The translations under genes and the position numbers were made by a program. The notes under the pieces were generated by a model. It made no database searches and had not been told where the DNA came from. It was given only the letters and a program-made list of their open reading frames with translations. Below, in pieces: positions 27,430 to 38,080 of a DNA stretch of 64,000 bases (positions are counted from its first letter, which is position 1; each line of letters begins with the position of its first letter). This DNA is from Ecdyonurus torrentis (taxonomy: Eukaryota; Arthropoda; Insecta; Ephemeroptera; Heptageniidae): contig OX439136.1 in assembly GCA_949318235.1 (NCBI GenBank), forward strand, positions 7,118,978 through 7,182,977, read 5' to 3'.

Positions 27430-28167
27430 GTAAAGTTTGCATGCAATAATAATTTTTTATATCCCTTCTCATGAACATATATTTGAAATCATTTTCTTAT
27501 TATAAAAATTATTATATATAATATAATTTATTTACACAACAAGATCCACAAAGTAGTACTCGTAAGTACTCTTCATTCTTACATATAATCTAACGTTTTA
27601 GTTCTTTATAAAACTCGTTTGACCAACTCTTCAGTACTCTGTTTTTTCTCCTAATACATATTATAAGGTTGACAAAAAACGATTTTCTTTCCCTAACACC
27701 CACAAACTTTAGTTAATCTCTTATTATGTAGTAGCAAAAGTTTTCGAGAGCTGCAACATTACTTAAAACAATTTACTATTATATATATTTGAAAATTTAG
27801 GTTAATGCTAATAACTGATATAATACGACATGAATATAATGTGATATTTTATATTGTCAATTAAAACATTATGTTTACGTAAAAATCTTTTTCTTACTGA
27901 CAACTTTTATGTGCGTATATATAGTTTGAATATATTTTATAATTTTCTTATAATAATAAGCAGAAATTTAATTAAATTTTAGTAAAGTTTTCTCATTATA
28001 TTATAAATACTATATAATTTAAACCTAAAATGATTCTTGTTATATACCGCATATTTAATATTGCTAATTAGGTATTTACACTAACAATTTATGTTATACG
28101 TAGTTTCAAGTTTGTATATCAAGGTTTTTAATATTATTTAAGAATACAATTTTAGGCGTGATTGTAC
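27430..28167. other. AT-rich spacer between two family C copies
   Basis: No gene, repeat or RNA structure recognised. The flanking C copies are in opposite orientations. Confidence 0.65.
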
Positions 28168-28785
28168 TTAAAGTCATAGACCACATGAAACAAAATGTTT
28201 CTTTTTAATGATGTAACACAAAATGGGATCTCCAAAACTTTTGACAATAATTATCAGAATTAAAAATTTTATCGTCTAAAAATAGAACGTAAAAATACTG
28301 GAAAGTATGCTATAGGGTGTATGCGGATGACGTCATATTTATTGCGCTTGGAGGCCATACTGGAGTAGTTCATAACATTGCTCAGTATAGGACAAACTTC
28401 ATTTAAGCCAATTTTCTTTGGGAAATCGGTTAATTTTTTGTTACTGTTATTTTTCTCACATACTTGAGATACTAATTCAACTTATTTACAGCATCAATGC
28501 TCTAAAAAATATTGCATAGTGTTTTTAAACTGGCAAAATGATTTTTTGTCCTTATTTATTATATTACCCATGTTATTGAGTTATCCAACATGGCGTCGAC
28601 TTTAACATGAATGCATAGACCCTATTTGAATGTATATTCCTGTTTATGACGTCAGAAAGATGCAAAAATTAGTATGCAAATGTTGTACGGGTTGCATAAG
28701 TTGACATTTTCTGATCACTCTTTGAGAAATTAATATAATGTATTTGATATAAATGCTACTGTTTTCTTCTGGTCTATTCCTTTAA
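28168..28785 (-). mobile_element. Family C MITE, copy C4, interrupted by B4
   Basis: TTAA at 28168-28171 and 28782-28785, with ends AGTCATAGACCACATGAA and TTCTTCTGGTCTATTCCT. The copy is split by a family B element at 28311-28625. The two halves join in register with the other C copies (AAAGTATGC before, TTGAATG after the insert). TGACGTCA is at 28647-28654. Confidence 0.9.
28311..28625 (+). mobile_element. Family B MITE, copy B4, nested in C4
   Basis: Nearly identical to B1 at 1680-1987 over its whole length, including TATAGGGTGTATGCGGATGA at the start and GCATAGACCCTA at the end. TGACGTCA at 28328-28335. The high identity of B1 and B4 and the nesting show that B moved after C. Confidence 0.9.
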
Positions 28786-29296
28786 GGCTAACTTGGATCT
28801 TTTTTTTTTTTTTTTTTTTTAATTGGCTGGTCTTATTAAAATTTTAAGAAAATACCAAAAGTACTCTCACCGAAACCATTGCAAACCTTACTCAAATAAC
28901 ATAACCTTAAATGACAATCGTGTACTCTCAACGATGAAAAATATCATTAAAAGTTCTTATCGAGTAAAAGTACTTAGTATTTACTAGGAACTTTAAGTCT
29001 AATAGTAATAAGCCATTTCCAACAATACTCATTTTTATATAGCAAATAATGAGAATGCTACTGATTATGATACTATACTATAGGACGATTAATGGCAATA
29101 CCTTTTTATAAGTTATTCATAATGTAAATCTGATCGCACTTGAACCGAAATTGATTTTTTTGTTATATAATTTAGATAAAAATGGTTAAAAATATTAAAA
29201 AAATTTGACTCAAAATTGATTTTGTTCTGTGCCCTATTTTTAATAGAGATTTAATTAAGTAGTACCGTATGGTACCACTTAAGACAGTTACACACA

Positions 29297-29370
29297 ATGT
29301 ACACAGGACTGTGATAATATATTTTACCACATTCAAAAACTCGCGCTAAATTTGCAATGCTATTCTTATG

Positions 29371-29405
<35 letters not shown>

Positions 29406-29454
29406 GCACTATGGATACAAATGGTAAAATATATTATCGTGGTCCTGTGTACAT
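29297..29454. mobile_element. Family F fold-back element, copy F1
   Basis: Arms TGTACACAGGACTGTGATAA and (inverted) TGTACACAGGACCACGATAA extend about 35 bp each, through TATATTTTACCA. The interior has ACTCGCGCTAAATTT, TTCTTATGAG and an expanded A tract at 29377-29404. Partial relatives are at 35778-35835 and 51666-51745. Confidence 0.8.
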
Positions 29455-30572
29455 GTTTACCACCAATACCACCTGCAATAGGTGCTAAGGCAAAAGTTCA
29501 ATAACATGTTGTATAAAATACACTCCTTCTCCTGCACTATAAGATCACCTAATAACTTGTTTTTGACTTAAGGGAAAATTTGATACCATCATCAAGTCAA
29601 TCATATATACTAAGTATCCAAATTGTCAAGTTTTATCTCTCTAACGTTATTTTGGTTAAGAGGATAATTATTGCTTTAAGTCTTCATTATCTCATCTGCA
29701 CCATGAGGGATTCAGCTTAATTTTACTTAAGCGAGTAAGCAGGGAAATTTACATGCAACAAATAAGTTGTGTTTAAACATATAGTGCAATATTTTCACCA
29801 CATAAATTTAATTTGCATTCAATTTAAGCACATTCAATGTACATGCGATCAATTTAAATGCATTGTTAAACTAATTTTGCTCCTTGTTAACTTATAATAT
29901 GAAATTAGAATACATTAAATTGCACAATTTTTAAATCCCAATAATGCAGAACGAAACAAAATATAAAATTAATGCAGATTTGTATGTTATTATTTCTGTT
30001 TGCTATATGAACTATTTAAAAACTATCAAAATTCTGGTTTTTAAAAGGGGTGGGGGAGGAATGGAAACATTTATAAAATTATTAAGTTTGGAAATAAAGT
30101 TGAAAAAAAAAAAAAAAAAAGCTGAAAGGAATGTTGACTAGAAATTGTTATAAAATTAAATGATAAAAATTTAATTCGTGAAATTGACGGTTGAAAGCAG
30201 CTACATTTAAACAATTAGTTAGGCCCCAGGAAAAAAAAAATGATATGATTTTGCAGCTGTGGAATATATATTTTTTATTTTTCGAAATAAATTTTGTATA
30301 ATATTTAAAATAAAAACAAGTATACAAAATTAAAAATATAGTATCGATTAGTATATCAATTTTCCTATATCATATAAACAAATATATACATTTTCAATAT
30401 ATTTTTAATTTTAAAATCCCCCTATTACTCTCCTCTTTCACTTTCATGCCATTAAAAAAAAGTGATAAATATTTTACCTATGTGCGTTAAATTATGAAAA
30501 TAGCTTTTAGGCATCATCATACGTATACAATGATTAAACATTATAGTATAATGTATTTCTCTGTTAAATTAC

Positions 30573-30605
<33 letters not shown>

Positions 30606-31222
30606 AATATGTTACATACAAAAATTTTACATTAAATTTCCATCCATTTTTAATTTGAAATTATTTCATAAAACATAAGCATACATCGTTATGTTATATT
30701 AAAATAAAATTTAATTATCAGTTTTATAATAAAGTAACTAATTAATGTAATATTTTAGATAATTTATAATAATCCATAAAGAAAACTCATCCATGTGGAG
30801 AGTAGTGTTAAAAAAATTATACGATAACAAAAAATGTAAAAAAAGAAAAATGCAAAAAATTGTGCGTTTATCGAGAAAGAACTAACATAATAATAATAAT
30901 AATAATAGTAACACGTTCATTTGATAGCTTTCTTGGCATCAAAACACTATATATATATATATATACTGTATATATATTAAATTTAGTGATTTTATTTTCA
31001 ATTTTTTTTTCTCATAATATTATGACATGACTGTAAAAATTGGTTCATTTTATAAAAAAATAATGAAAAATATATTTTTTTTATTTGCATCATATTTTTT
31101 ACATAATATAAGCAATTTTTTTCATGGAATTTTAAAACTTTGACTGAGAGATTTTTTTTTAAAGAGTTTCAATTTTTTGCATCACAAAATTTCTTTGCGT
31201 TAGTGATAACGTCATTAAAAAT

Positions 31223-31226
<4 letters not shown>
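29455..31226. other. AT-rich non-coding DNA, no gene seen
   Basis: Contains an A tract at about 30102-30120, another at 30571-30601, and a short TA run at about 30949-30965. No exon-like segment found. Confidence 0.65.

Positions 31227-31296
<70 letters not shown>
31227..31296. repeat. (CT)n microsatellite
   Basis: About 70 bp of pure CT. Confidence 0.97.
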
Positions 31297-31298
<2 letters not shown>

Positions 31299-31683
31299 GT
31301 AGATTATTTTTGCTTGAATACTCCTTCAAGATCGCTTGCAGGTTAAGTAGCTTTCCTAAAAAAAAGAAAACTTCAAACACTTTTTTCCATCCACTTTCAT
31401 TAAAATTTTAAACAAGAACTCTTTTTTTTTTATCTCAAGTCTTTTTGATAGTATGAGACACACTTGCATATTCATATGCCATCAAAAATGGATTCGTTTT
31501 AAAAATATACCCTCTCTTTACCATATTATATAAGAAAACTAATTTGCAATCAAAACGTTGTGATATAAAAAAGTTTTTAAACTTTTTAGGAAAAAAAAAA
31601 AAAAAAAAAAAAAAAACTATTCTGCATCTGTAAAGTCAAGTACACAAATTACTACTATTCAGTATGATATACTTTTTCTTCTT

Positions 31684-31684
<1 letters not shown>

Positions 31685-31760
<76 letters not shown>
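31685..31760. repeat. (CT)n microsatellite
   Basis: About 76 bp of pure CT, immediately upstream of the locally GC-enriched patch that precedes the spliced transcript candidate. Confidence 0.97.
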
Positions 31761-31763
<3 letters not shown>

Positions 31764-31889
31764 TAAAAGTAAGCACTATGCATATGAGTGCATATGAGTG
31801 GTGAAATGACTGAAATATGTACATATTCAAATAAGTCAAATTGATGATGCATGATAGATAAAAATGTCGAAATCAAGAGAGTAAAGTGA

Positions 31890-32330
31890 AACTATACACT
31901 CTTAGAAGTTCCAAAGTTTTTGCACTTTTTTCCCCTGGTTTTACTGAGATTTCATCGAGTTTTGGTTAGCGTTCGCAAACCTCTGGTCACCGAAGAGATT
32001 TGGCAAAATAATTTTGATTTTATTGGTGGAGAAGTGTCACGTGATAACTTCCTTTGAGAAAAAAGGGGAAGATAGGGAAACAAGCGGGGAAGCGTGGGAT
32101 GAGTGTGAACAAAAATTTAATTAAGTCGCGGAAGCACATATTCATAACAAACATTTTTTTTTTACAAATATGACTAATGTCAACTGTTTTTGCTCGGGCT
32201 TAGCCGGCTCCAGCCTTCTTTTTCCTGGTATGTGATGACCGTTACGACAGTTGATCTTGAGTTTTGGATGGTGAAAGAAGTGCAGTGTGCTTCTAAAGTA
32301 TAAATATATAACATTTTAAGTGATATGCAA
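31890..32330 (+). promoter_or_regulatory. Possible promoter/first-exon region of the 32.5-33.3 kb transcript
   Basis: This 440-bp patch is clearly less AT-biased than its surroundings and free of simple repeats. It contains a TCACGTGA E-box at 32037-32044, a GC-rich GGGCTTAGCCGGCTCCAGCC block at 32197-32216, a donor-like CCTG|GTATGT near 32230, and TATAAATA at about 32299. In an AT-rich window the TATA match means little. The call rests on the composition change and the exon chain downstream. Confidence 0.3.
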
Positions 32331-32679
32331 GTGCATCAGGTGCAAGTTATTACTATATAAATAATAAGTGATTTATATATGTATGTGTATATAATATATA
32401 ATTATATTTTTGACCATATGTGATGTATTATTTTTATGAACAGTGCGTTTGTTATTATGAAAGGATGATTTTCTTTATTGTTATTTATTCTTATTTTATT
32501 TAATGTTTTAATACTATTGAAAAAGGATGGATTTTATTTTAAGCAATCAAAGAACATTAAAATATATCTTCAACATATTGATCTAACTCAATCCCCCAAC
32601 CCTCCCCCATCGCATCATGAGAGGGCCGTACTTGAGACCGCATCATCGTCTGTAGCCGCTATCATCAATTGATAAGACA

Positions 32680-32834
32680 ATGCAGGTACGCTATATAAAA
32701 GAATTATTATATGATATGCAGATAAATCGTTATATTATTTTGACTAACTTTTTTTTATTTCTTTACAGAATAAATATTTGCTTCGGATGTCACAATATCT
32801 AGGATTACAACTGGAACAACAATATTATATATAA
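32680..32834 (+). CDS. Spliced micro-ORF of 23 codons (speculative)
   Basis: ATG at 32680-32682, followed by CAG at the exon end and in-frame continuation at 32769, runs to TAA at 32832-32834. The peptide starts M-Q-N-K-Y-L-L-R and is Gln/Tyr-rich (L-Q-L-E-Q-Q-Y-Y-I at its end). It is open only if the 83-bp intron is removed as described. No homologue is recognised; 23 codons can be open by chance. Confidence 0.15.
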
Positions 32835-32960
32835 AAGGTAAGTTTATCTTATTATATAATTATTTAGTAAAAAAAAATGCAAATAAACCGCACAAAAATT
32901 TGATACATAAAATTTCTTTCCTGTTTCAGAATTTTCTGCAGAACAGCTGGGCCGTTTGAG

Positions 32961-33173
32961 ATGCTGCTAAAACTACTACAACTCAAAATATTATACAAAT
33001 TTTTTTTTACTTTATTTGGAGGTGAGTAAAACTATATTTCTTTCTGTGTTTCTTATGATCAGTAATAATAAGTCTTCAAAAATGTTTTTTTAACGATATG
33101 AAATGATCAAATGTTTATAATTTTTTTTGTCTCTTTTGTTTCAGATGTTTCTCATCTTACAAACACAAGATAA
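32961..33173 (+). CDS. Spliced micro-ORF of 29 codons with hydrophobic start (speculative)
   Basis: ATG at 32961 lies in exon 3. The frame crosses the 33021/33145 junction (codon split G|AT) and stops at TAA 33171-33173. The first 20 residues are mostly Leu, Ile and Phe with spaced Lys (M-L-L-K-L-L-Q-L-K-I-L-Y-K-F-F-F), like a signal peptide or membrane anchor; the tail is polar (D-V-S-H-L-T-N-T-R). Without splicing the frame stops just inside the intron. The frame is also open upstream of this ATG into exon 2. No family recognised. Confidence 0.18.
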
Positions 33174-33263
33174 TTCCTCCCCCCCCCCTCAACCCCACCC
33201 TATTTTAAATATTGTATTATAATTTTTTTCTAATCAATATACAGTATAAATGAAACTTTTTTT

Positions 33264-33269
33264 AATAAA
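33264..33269 (+). terminator. Polyadenylation signal AATAAA
   Basis: Canonical hexamer about 120 bp into the last exon-like block, followed by A/T-rich sequence. The motif is common in AT-rich DNA, so its support comes from its position. Confidence 0.35.
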
Positions 33270-33607
33270 AAAAATATATTTAAAAAAATTACATAATATA
33301 AAATGTTTGCTTTATGTATAGTTGTAAAGTTACCCTCTTAAAAATACTATAATTTTATAGAAGCCTTCATTAAGTAACGATATATTTGATTGCTAAAAAA
33401 GTTATGTTTTCGCAGGTAACGTAGTTTTGTTGCGCAAATAATCAATTTTTTTTTGTAAATGGAAGTTTGTTTCAATATTTTTTTTAATTTTTATATTTAT
33501 GATTGTTTTATTTCTTATTGCTGTTTTTATTAATCGTGAATACATGTAATAATGTCGGATTACTTAGTATAAAATAGATTAAAAAGAATAGGGCATTCAG
33601 AAAATAA

Positions 33608-33842
33608 ACTGGCGCCCAGGCAACTGAATTAACTGGGCGTCCAGAGCATAAAAATCTCAGTAAAACCAGAAAATGACCAGGCCAACAGCGGTTTTAAAAA
33701 CGCTGGTCAGACCATAGAAAGAGCACTTTAGATTCATGGTGTCCACAGAATAAAAAAACAAGGTCGACCACGGTTTTAAAATTCATGGCAGCCATAAAAA
33801 AAATTGGCGCCCAGGCAACTGAATTAACTGGCCTCCAAAGAA
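33608..33842. repeat. Degenerate tandem/hairpin array
   Basis: A 27-bp block, TGGCGCCCAGGCAACTGAAT then TAACTGG, occurs identically at 33610-33636 and 33805-33831. Between them, motifs recur in degenerate form: GGYGTCCANAG plus ATAAAAA, AAGGTCGACCA, CGGTTTTAAAA and CATGGYRGCCA. Several blocks are palindromic (CTGGCGCCCAG against GGGCGTCCAG; GACCAG-CAGCG against CGCTGGTC), so the RNA or single strand would form serial stem-loops. It lies 340 bp downstream of the putative poly(A) signal. Confidence 0.6.
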
Positions 33843-33916
33843 AAAAAGGTCGATTTTTTCTAACAGTGTAGGAAATGTTACAAAATTGACACAGGTACAA
33901 CATAATATGTAATGTA

Positions 33917-34036
33917 CAGCTCTGGCCAAAAGTTTAAGAACGGGGCAGCGGCGGCCGCAGCGTTTTCCCATAAAGATAACATAGTGTAGTTGCGGGTTGC
34001 CTATACAAATCGTTCTCAAACTTTTGGCCAGAGCTG
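33917..34036 (+). mobile_element. Family A Tc1/mariner-type MITE, copy A3
   Basis: Cleanest copy: TA-CAGCTCTGGCCAAAAGTTT at the left and AAACTTTTGGCCAGAGCTG-TA at the right, 120 bp between the TA dinucleotides. The centre includes GCGGCGGCCGCAGCG and TTGCGGGTTGCC. Too short for a transposase. Confidence 0.9.
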
Positions 34037-34449
34037 TACATGAATGTTTTATACTAGATATTCTGAAGTTTTAGCATCCATTTTAATTTCAATGATTTCT
34101 GCATTGCTTATACGATAATCATGATTCTAGAAATGTTAATGAACAAGAATTCCTATAATAACATAAAAAATGAAGTTTTGTTATTATTATTTTGTATTTC
34201 TGAACTCTCTAGTTATATTCCTCAATGAAATCAAAAGCATGTTTCTCTCTGAACTAAACGGATAAAATATTATAAATTAAAAGGAACACGCTGCAGCATA
34301 AATATTGATATTTTGGAATGGCATAACAAATATAATAAATGCTTTTTACAATATAATAATATGTATTATTATGTACATTATTTAGCATAAATAATGCTGT
34401 TATAAAAATTGCTAAAATCGTGCTTGCATAATTATTATTATTGTCCTAA

Positions 34450-34572
34450 TGGACCACTTGCAATAAAATGTTTTTAATTGTTGCAGCAAGTAAGTGAAAA
34501 CGATTTTTACATAAGAAATGCATTAAGAATTATTCAAATTATTTTAAAAAGTTCGTTCATTGCAAGTGGTCA
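34450..34572. mobile_element. Small inverted-repeat element, 123 bp
   Basis: Ends TGGACCACTTGCAAT and ATTGCAAGTGGTCA are near-perfect inverses of about 14 bp. The interior is AT-rich. No target duplication could be fixed; no second copy seen in the window. Confidence 0.55.
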
Positions 34573-34858
34573 ATTGTATTTAGTTTGGAGAAAATATTTT
34601 TATATTAAAAAAAAAAAAAAAAAAGAAAAAAAAAAGAAAAAGAAAAGTTTATTCATATTGACTTTAATATACAAATAATGCATACCACAAGAAATATAAT
34701 AAAAAAATTTATATTATATTATATAAAAAGGTTGGTTAGATATAAAAATAAAAGTGCATTGACGTACAGGCTTGGAATTCCATTGATTTTGAGATGCAAG
34801 TGACGTGACCACCTTGTGTGTGGCAGGGCAGGCTGCTGTTTAGTGAAGCGAAGTTTTA

Positions 34859-34889
34859 GGCAAGCAAGCAAGCAAGCAAGCAGGCAAGC
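34859..34889. repeat. (CAAG)n short array
   Basis: About seven GCAA/GCAG tetramers, the same simple repeat as the fold-back at 25861-25996. The flanks are balanced in composition (GGCAGGGCAGGCTGCTG at 34822). Confidence 0.85.
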
Positions 34890-34899
34890 GTTTGTTACA

Positions 34900-37108
34900 A
34901 TAAATTAGACTCGGTCCAGTAGCAAACCGAACCTATTGTTGTGTCCCATGTGAATAGGAAGCTTGCAATGATATATGTTTATATGTTTCAAAAAAAATAA
35001 AATTTATAAATTCTAAAATAAATATTTTTTATATATGTATATATAAAGGGGGTTAAATTTTCTAAAACAGAGTTTTTTTTTTTAAATATATTAGATTTAA
35101 TATAAATTATAGTTTTTTTTAAGCTGTCGTTGTATAAATTTATTACTTTATTGAAAAAATATATTGTTATAGTGCGTAATAAACATTGTATGTTTTTTAC
35201 ATAAATTGTGCATAGTATTTTTTTTTTTCCGTTTGCGTTATATATAGTTTATAATATAAATTATAAAATTTGCTATAGAATTGTTCTTTCAAGTTTTAGC
35301 AAGCGTATTTTGTGAATTTATATTTCTGAATTCCATATTTTTTCTTTCTCATTTTTTTAAATATACAATTTTTACATTTTCTGTGCATAATATTACATAG
35401 TACATTTACACTCAATTTTCTGTAATCTTTATAAATCATTGCCAAAAATAAAATGAGAGATTATTTCAACTGGAAGTGCCTCCTTTTCTTGGGTTCTAAT
35501 CAAGTTATAGAAAAAAAATATAACACGTATAAAGTTCAATATTTTATTAATCACCTGTAAAATTTTGGTGTTAATTATGGGGAAAATCCCTGATCTTGTT
35601 TTGGCCATAGGGTTCATATTATAATCTTAAGAATTTAATAAAAAAAAAAAATTAAAAAAAATACTGCGACTGCAAAAATATATATAGTGCCACAAAATAT
35701 AATGAAGTTAACGGCCCAACTTGTCTACAAACTACTATTTTACTGTATAGAAGCATATTATTACTACAGTACATAGGTACACACGATTGATGCGGGATAA
35801 TTTACCGTTTAACAACTCGCTCTAAATTAAAATGAAAAAATTTATTATAAAAACCGAGTGTACTATTTTGAACAAACAAATTTCTTTCTTCTATGTTTAT
35901 GATTGTATATTTGAGTCCACATCATAAAATATTTTTAAATAAGTTTAACTCGTAACTACTTGATCTAACCGCCTAAGATAGCGAAATGAAAATAATAATT
36001 TTATATAAACATTAATATTAAAGTAACTGTCGTTAATAATGTATATCAAAAACATTATATTTAAGTTCAAAACTCTATCTAGATTAAAAATATATAATAT
36101 TTTTATTATTTTTTTACTTAAAAAATATTAAATAAAATGAAGACATTAATGAACACCTTAACTACGTATTTCAACTTCAAAAACTGATAATAAAAAGCAG
36201 AAATTTTTTTATCCCATAATTCAATCTAAAATAGCCACTTTAAATTCTTGCCACCGTGAAAAGTTATTTGATATACATTAATTCTATTAACCCTGGGTTG
36301 TATATATAGTATAGAGAGAGAGAGAGAGACAAATCAAAAAGAGTTACAGAGAAATATATACATGACAATCAAATGATGGATGTGAAATCAGATTGAATAT
36401 CAAAGGAAAGCAACAAAAGGTGACACCTTTAATATTAACCTACATCATGCTGGTTGATTCAATTTTTATACAATTCAAAAAAAAAAAAAAAAAAAAAAAA
36501 ATTCTATACAACACGGAAATTTTTTTTTTTTTTTTTTTTTTAATTTGCCACATTATATGTGTACTTGTGCTAAATAATTACTAATTTTTGCAAGTAAAAT
36601 CCATTTGTTTATTTTATATTAACTTTTTAAATGATCTTAGAATTAAAAAAAAAAATGATTATATTTATTAATACTCACAATTTGACGATACATACTAATA
36701 TTATGATACAGTATAGATACATTTTATCTGGTGGACAAAAGAAATAATATGTTATAATTGTACTATAAAGCTCAATTTTAGCATATACGAACCACTTATA
36801 TGCTATAATTGTATAGCATTATACAATAGCCACACAATAGCCTATAACTGTCACATGTAGCTTAACAATTATGCTGTATAGCATAAGTAATTATTCAATT
36901 CTACAATAGGAGCATTAATATCATTATGACGTTAATGCAGCATATGAGTTACTTTTTTTTTCTCGCATAAAAGGATTTATATCTCTGAAAATACTCTGGG
37001 TATATTTTTTTTCTTCAGATTTTTTTAAACTCAATTCTTTTAATATAAAATTTCAGTAATGCACACTCTCATAATGACTTCCAATTGAGTTGCGATTTTA
37101 TTATTTTT
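34900..37108. other. AT-rich non-coding DNA, no gene seen
   Basis: Holds a short GA run (36312-36329), paired A and T tracts at 36478-36500 and 36522-36541, and a family F 5' fragment at 35778-35835 (GTACACACGATTGATGCGGG, then TACCGTTTAACAACTCGC). Several ATTATGCT/AGCATAAT motifs lie at 36780-36900. Confidence 0.6.
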
Positions 37109-37144
37109 TTTTTGTTTTGTTTTTGTTTTTGTTTTTGTTTTTGT
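37109..37144. repeat. (TTTTTG)n microsatellite
   Basis: Five to six imperfect copies of a T5G unit. Confidence 0.9.
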
Positions 37145-37739
37145 GCTTGAAATTTTAGTGAATGCATAACTTTTTTTCATCTTTCACCCATATGTAATTT
37201 AGACTATCTTTTTCAGTGTATGTTTCCATTATGTATAAACTATACATAGCATTGATAGGTCTTTTATCAGTGTATTAATGTTATAAAAACTAGAACGCAG
37301 GTGAGAAAGAGGGTGGGCAGGTGAGAAATGTCATTGTATTTATTGGCATTTACCAATGTTTGTGTTATATAAATGTATACGTGTGAGGTCGCTGGCATAA
37401 AATGAGCTACAATTTATTGTATTACCTTTTTCTTTCTCAACGTGAGTTCTTATATTTCTTGTTAAAAATGACCAAAATATTTATATACAACAAACTAAAG
37501 TTTTCCCTATATGGGTGGTTTTCAAAAAAAAAAAAATAAAAAAAAAAAATAAAAAAAAAAGTTGATAATAAGAATAGTATCTATTTTATGTCATTATATT
37601 GATGTTTTCAAGCACAAAATTTTGTGTGTGATTTTTATGAATGGAATAGAAATTGTTTGTATGAGACTTATTTTTAGACCACATATTATACGATATACGT
37701 TATACGTTTCTATATGAATATGTGGAGAGAAGTAAAAAT

Positions 37740-38080
37740 TTAAGGAAGTAAGGGACCGATGCGTCGGCCATTAGACTCAAACTTTTATCGTCAAAAAATA
37801 TGAAATTTTGTACAATGATACTTCAACTTGAGACAATTTAAAATATATAAAAAATTTGGGGGGTCACCGTGCAAATTAATGTTATTTGAGTTTTTGAAGT
37901 TTTAAGCCCATAAGGCCCAATGTTACTTTTAATATATTTTTTTTTCGGAACGGTCAAACATCATGAAATTTTTATCACGGCTAGGTGTAGCCCTTAGCTA
38001 CACAGTGACACTAAATTTAGACCCAAAACACTTTTAATTTTTGAGATATAAGGTTGGTAGTTGGTACCCTACTTCCTTAA
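37740..38080 (+). mobile_element. Family H MITE, copy H1 (TTAA-type)
   Basis: TTAA at 37740-37743 and 38077-38080. The ends are GGAAGTAAGGGACC and the inverted GGTACCCTACTTCC. The body contains GGTCAAACATCATGAAATTT and CACGGCTAGGTGT, matched by the fragment at 23579-23720. A further terminus of the same pattern, TTAAGGGGGTAGGTCA on the minus strand, is at about 41924-41939. No coding capacity. Confidence 0.8.

Larger units (their letters stand above)
32544..33290 (+). ncRNA. Putative four-exon spliced transcript (lncRNA or micropeptide gene)
   Basis: Four exon-like blocks are separated by three short introns with canonical GT-AG ends, all on the plus strand. Block 1 is about 32544-32685 (start uncertain), then CAG|GTACGC. 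Block 2 is 32769-32837, after TGACTAAC (branch-point consensus, 20 nt upstream) plus a pyrimidine tract and CAG, ending AAG|GTAAGT. Block 3 is 32930-33021, after TTTCCTGTTTCAG, ending GAG|GTGAGT. Block 4 starts at 33145 after TGTCTCTTTTGTTTCAG and reaches AATAAA at 33264-33269. Introns are 83, 92 and 123 bp. No long frame spans the exons, but two short ones cross junctions. I recognise no family. Confidence 0.5.

Noticed and set aside
33608..33842. CRISPR-like array
   Set aside because: Only one exact repeat pair exists, the intervening sequence is itself repetitive, and the context is eukaryotic.
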